Below are positions 61,738 to 64,000 of a stretch of DNA of 64,000 nucleotides, one piece after another; position 1 is the first letter of the stretch; each line of letters opens with the position of its first letter. The stretch covers positions 3,224,001 through 3,288,000 of the forward strand of contig CP186339.1 in assembly GCA_049347715.1 (NCBI GenBank), read 5' to 3'. The translations under genes were made by a program, and so were the position numbers. Origin of the DNA: Thalassotalea_B piscium_A (lineage in GTDB: Bacteria > Pseudomonadota > Gammaproteobacteria > Enterobacterales > Alteromonadaceae). Below the pieces are notes generated by a model. The model did no database searches. It was not told where the DNA came from and saw nothing but the letters and a program-made list of their open reading frames with translations.

Positions 61738-63033
61738 TTATTGCTTCTCTTGCGATTTTTCGGCTTTATTTGGATTTTCAACATACAATACTTGCCCTAA
61801 ACTCAAAATACCATTACGGCTAATACCATTCCAACGCTCGATGGCTTTCATCTGAACATTATACCGTTGTGATATGGAGAATAAACTTTCTCCTTTTGCT
61901 ACCACATGAGTTTCTGGTGTCGACACAGGAATGTCGCTAGCTTCTTTTGCTACTGGTAGCTTATTCTCAGGCTCATCATCAGTAGCAGTAATGGCATTAA
62001 CTGTCGACGACACTGTTTCTTTTTGGTTATCATTAACGAGTTGTTCTGCTTCATTTTTTTCGTTATTAACTAAGACTGGCTCAGTCACACTTTCATCACT
62101 CGCTTTTGATGATATTTTCTCTGCAGTTTGCACCATAGACTGTGACAATGATTTATTTGGCGATAACACAACTACACGTTTTTTAACCTTAGTCTCCGGA
62201 GACATAACTAGCTTATATTCAGTAGCAACTGTATCCGCTTCAATTACAGCCAGACCATTTAATATGTATTCTTTAGCTTCAAATGATGCGGGAAACATTT
62301 TAACTAACATGCTGGCATAATTTTTGGCTGTTTTATGATCATATTGTTTTTCATGGATTTTAAATGCTAATGCTAAAGCACCTGGCGTAAAGTGTCTTGA
62401 TGATCTTTCATATCGAGTGAAAAAGGATTGTGCACTTTTATAGTCACCTTTTATATATTGTAAACGCACCATTTGTAGTAATACACTGGCGTTACTAGGG
62501 CTATGTAAAATGGCTTTTTCTAAATACATTTCTGCTTTAGTAAAATGCTTAGCTTGTAATTGGCAAATAGCCAAATTTTGATAGCTTTGTGAAACTAATA
62601 AATAACTCGGTACTGCAATTGCTTTTAAAAATTGTTCTTCCGCTGCTTGATATTGTTCCTGCTTACATAAAAAAGCACCGTAATTATTCAAGGTGTCTGC
62701 ATCATCACTTTGTATCGATAATGCTTTTTCATATGACTTAATTGCCAACTCAGGCTCAGCCACAGTATCGTAATAATGAGCAAAAGCAGTATGCACTTGC
62801 ACTAAATTAGGTGAAAAACGTTTCGCTTTTTCTAAATTTAATTTAGCTTGAGTAGTGTTGCCCATTTTTAAATATCCTAAACCCAAGGATATTCGAGTCA
62901 TCGCTATCTCATTATTGGAAGACTCATTTTCCACCATAGGCTTACTCGCATCACCATCATAGCGTTGAGTTACACAGCCAGTGACAAAATTAAGACATAA
63001 TAGAGCTAATAGTATTTTTTTCAAATTTACCAT
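61738..63033 (-). CDS. pilW: Type IV pilus lipoprotein PilW with C-terminal LysM
   Basis: Outer-membrane pilotin-type TPR lipoprotein needed for stable type IV pili (PilF/PilW). 431 residues. A lipobox (LLCLNFVTGCV, Cys at about 20), six or so TPR repeats to about residue 250 (LGLGYLKMGNTTQAKLNLEK, LNNYGAFLCKQEQYQAAEEQ), a low-complexity linker, then a LysM domain at about 375-420 (HVVAKGESLFSISQRYN, ILSLGQVLYVENP). Standard PilF/PilW ends near residue 250, so the LysM, which binds peptidoglycan, is an extension. Between rlmN and rodZ in the conserved order. Confidence 0.9.
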   Translation of the reverse strand: MVNLKKILLALLCLNFVTGCVTQRYDGDASKPMVENESSNNEIAMTRISLGLGYLKMGNTTQAKLNLEKAKRFSPNLVQVHTAFAHYYDTVAEPELAIKSYEKALSIQSDDADTLNNYGAFLCKQEQYQAAEEQFLKAIAVPSYLLVSQSYQNLAICQLQAKHFTKAEMYLEKAILHSPSNASVLLQMVRLQYIKGDYKSAQSFFTRYERSSRHFTPGALALAFKIHEKQYDHKTAKNYASMLVKMFPASFEAKEYILNGLAVIEADTVATEYKLVMSPETKVKKRVVVLSPNKSLSQSMVQTAEKISSKASDESVTEPVLVNNEKNEAEQLVNDNQKETVSSTVNAITATDDEPENKLPVAKEASDIPVSTPETHVVAKGESLFSISQRYNVQMKAIERWNGISRNGILSLGQVLYVENPNKAEKSQEKQ

Positions 63034-63063
63034 AATCCGTTTGCGTCACATTTAATAATTTAG

Positions 63064-64000
63064 TTATCCTACTATTTTTACTGATATATTGTCAGCTTTC
63101 ACTTGTTTTTTTTCTGCAATATTTGCAGTCCGTTTTGTACGATCTAATACATCACCGGCTAATTGTCCACATGCTGCATCAATATCATCACCTCTCGTAC
63201 GACGAGTTATCACCGTAAGTCCATAACTTTGAAGAACTTTATCAAATCTATCAATACGGGAGTTACTTGATCTTTTATAAGGAGATCCTGGATAAGGATT
63301 AAATGGAATCAAGTTAATTTTACTTGGTAAATCTTTTAATGCATGCGCTAATTCATGCGCCTGCTCGGTACTGTCATTGACATGATCGAGCATTACATAT
63401 TCGATGGTCGCTTGTTTATTTGCTTTTGAACCATCAATATAACGTCCTGCAGCAGCTAAAAACTCTTCTAATGGGTATTTTTTATTGATAGGTACAAGTT
63501 CATCTCTCAATTGATTATTAGGTGCATGGATAGAAATAGCTAACGCACAATCAATTTTTTCTTTCAACATATCTAATGCCGGCACAACCCCGGAAGTACT
63601 TACTGTGACTCGACGTTTTGACAGTCCATAACCCAAGTCATTTAGCATAGTATCAAGAGCTGGGATCAAGTTTTTCATATTCAATAAAGGCTCACCCATC
63701 CCCATCATTACAATGTTAGTGATCGGGCGTTTACCGGCAATTCGCGTAGCGCCAATATCATTAGCTACACGCCATACTTGACCGATAATTTCAGCCATCG
63801 ACAAATTTCGATTAAAACCTTGTTGGGCCGTGGCACAAAATGTACATTCCAGCGCACAACCTACTTGCGAAGATACACATAAAGTTGCACGATCGTTTTC
63901 AGGGATCCAAACCGTTTCAACTTCTTGCCCACCTTCAAGCTTTAACGCGTACTTAATCGTTCCATCTTCGGATACTTGTTTTTCAGCAATTTCAGGGGCT
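63064..64000 (-). CDS. rlmN: Dual-specificity 23S rRNA/tRNA methyltransferase RlmN (5' end missing)
   Basis: Radical-SAM enzyme that methylates C2 of A2503 in 23S rRNA and A37 of some tRNAs. About 312 codons are in the window; the start is beyond the right edge. The radical-SAM cysteines CALECTFCATAQQGFNRN are at about 63840-63870, then NIVMMGMGEPLLNM, KRRVTVSTSGVVPALD, LAISIHAPNNQLRDELVPIN and NLIPFNPYPGSPYKRSSN with the C-terminal catalytic Cys in DIDAACGQLAGD. It heads the run rlmN-pilW-rodZ-ispG-hisS. Confidence 0.97.
   Translation of the reverse strand, partial: APEIAEKQVSEDGTIKYALKLEGGQEVETVWIPENDRATLCVSSQVGCALECTFCATAQQGFNRNLSMAEIIGQVWRVANDIGATRIAGKRPITNIVMMGMGEPLLNMKNLIPALDTMLNDLGYGLSKRRVTVSTSGVVPALDMLKEKIDCALAISIHAPNNQLRDELVPINKKYPLEEFLAAAGRYIDGSKANKQATIEYVMLDHVNDSTEQAHELAHALKDLPSKINLIPFNPYPGSPYKRSSNSRIDRFDKVLQSYGLTVITRRTRGDDIDAACGQLAGDVLDRTKRTANIAEKKQVKADNISVKIVG

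Noticed and set aside
1..64000. tRNA, rRNA, CRISPR, insertion sequence, prophage
   Set aside because: No cloverleaf, rRNA segment, regular repeat-spacer array, transposase or phage structural gene was recognised.

Overview
This AT-rich window reads as chromosomal DNA of a marine gammaproteobacterium of the order Alteromonadales, most like the family Colwelliaceae (Colwellia, Thalassotalea and relatives). That placement is an inference from gene order (rpoE-rseABC-lepA-lepB-rnc-era-recO-pdxJ-acpS and rlmN-pilW-rodZ-ispG-hisS-yfgM-bamB-der, guaBA/xseA), from protein wording and from base composition. No rRNA, tRNA, CRISPR array, prophage or insertion sequence was recognised.

Layout. 1-9.7 kb is an accessory stretch: a truncated TonB-dependent receptor, a DUF3754/TMEM143-like membrane protein, a Bmt5-like methyltransferase carrying a putative zinc finger, a TauE/SafE exporter with an unknown partner, a membrane-bound GGDEF-EAL protein and a YbfB-type MFS transporter. 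9.8-16.6 kb holds a PEP-CTERM protein, an acidic protein of unknown function and a compact four-gene block: a coiled-coil protein, a membrane protein with a roadblock/longin-like region and an OmpA-like C-terminus, a Rab-like small GTPase, and a GGDEF-EAL protein. This block is the best candidate for an undescribed system, plausibly a GTPase switch tied to the cell envelope and to cyclic-di-GMP. 16.6-25.1 kb has NhaD, a periplasmic binding protein, a probable small RNA, a GcvA-like LysR regulator, a secreted TPR-like protein, a YebC paralogue, an FMN glutamate-synthase-like protein and a CBS protein. The small RNA and the TPR gene have promoters that share sequence blocks at identical spacing.

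From 25 kb on the content is mostly core: mazG and relA, divergent from barA (no rlmD between them); the minus-strand run acpS-pdxJ-recO-era-rnc-lepB-lepA-rseC-rseB-rseA-rpoE behind a recognisable sigma-E-type promoter; divergent nadB; the ygfX-sdhE pair facing ygfZ-slyD; a RecQ-family helicase; an S9 peptidase; guaA and guaB divergent from xseA; a YcgR-like PilZ protein; der, bamB, yfgM, hisS, ispG, rodZ and a PilW carrying a LysM domain; then the 3' part of rlmN running off the right edge.

Signalling is prominent: two dual GGDEF-EAL proteins and a PilZ protein (cyclic-di-GMP), RelA (ppGpp), BarA (Gac/Csr-type cascade), sigma-E with its regulators, a LysR regulator and a small GTPase. All functions are read from sequence motifs and family knowledge; no search or folding program was run.
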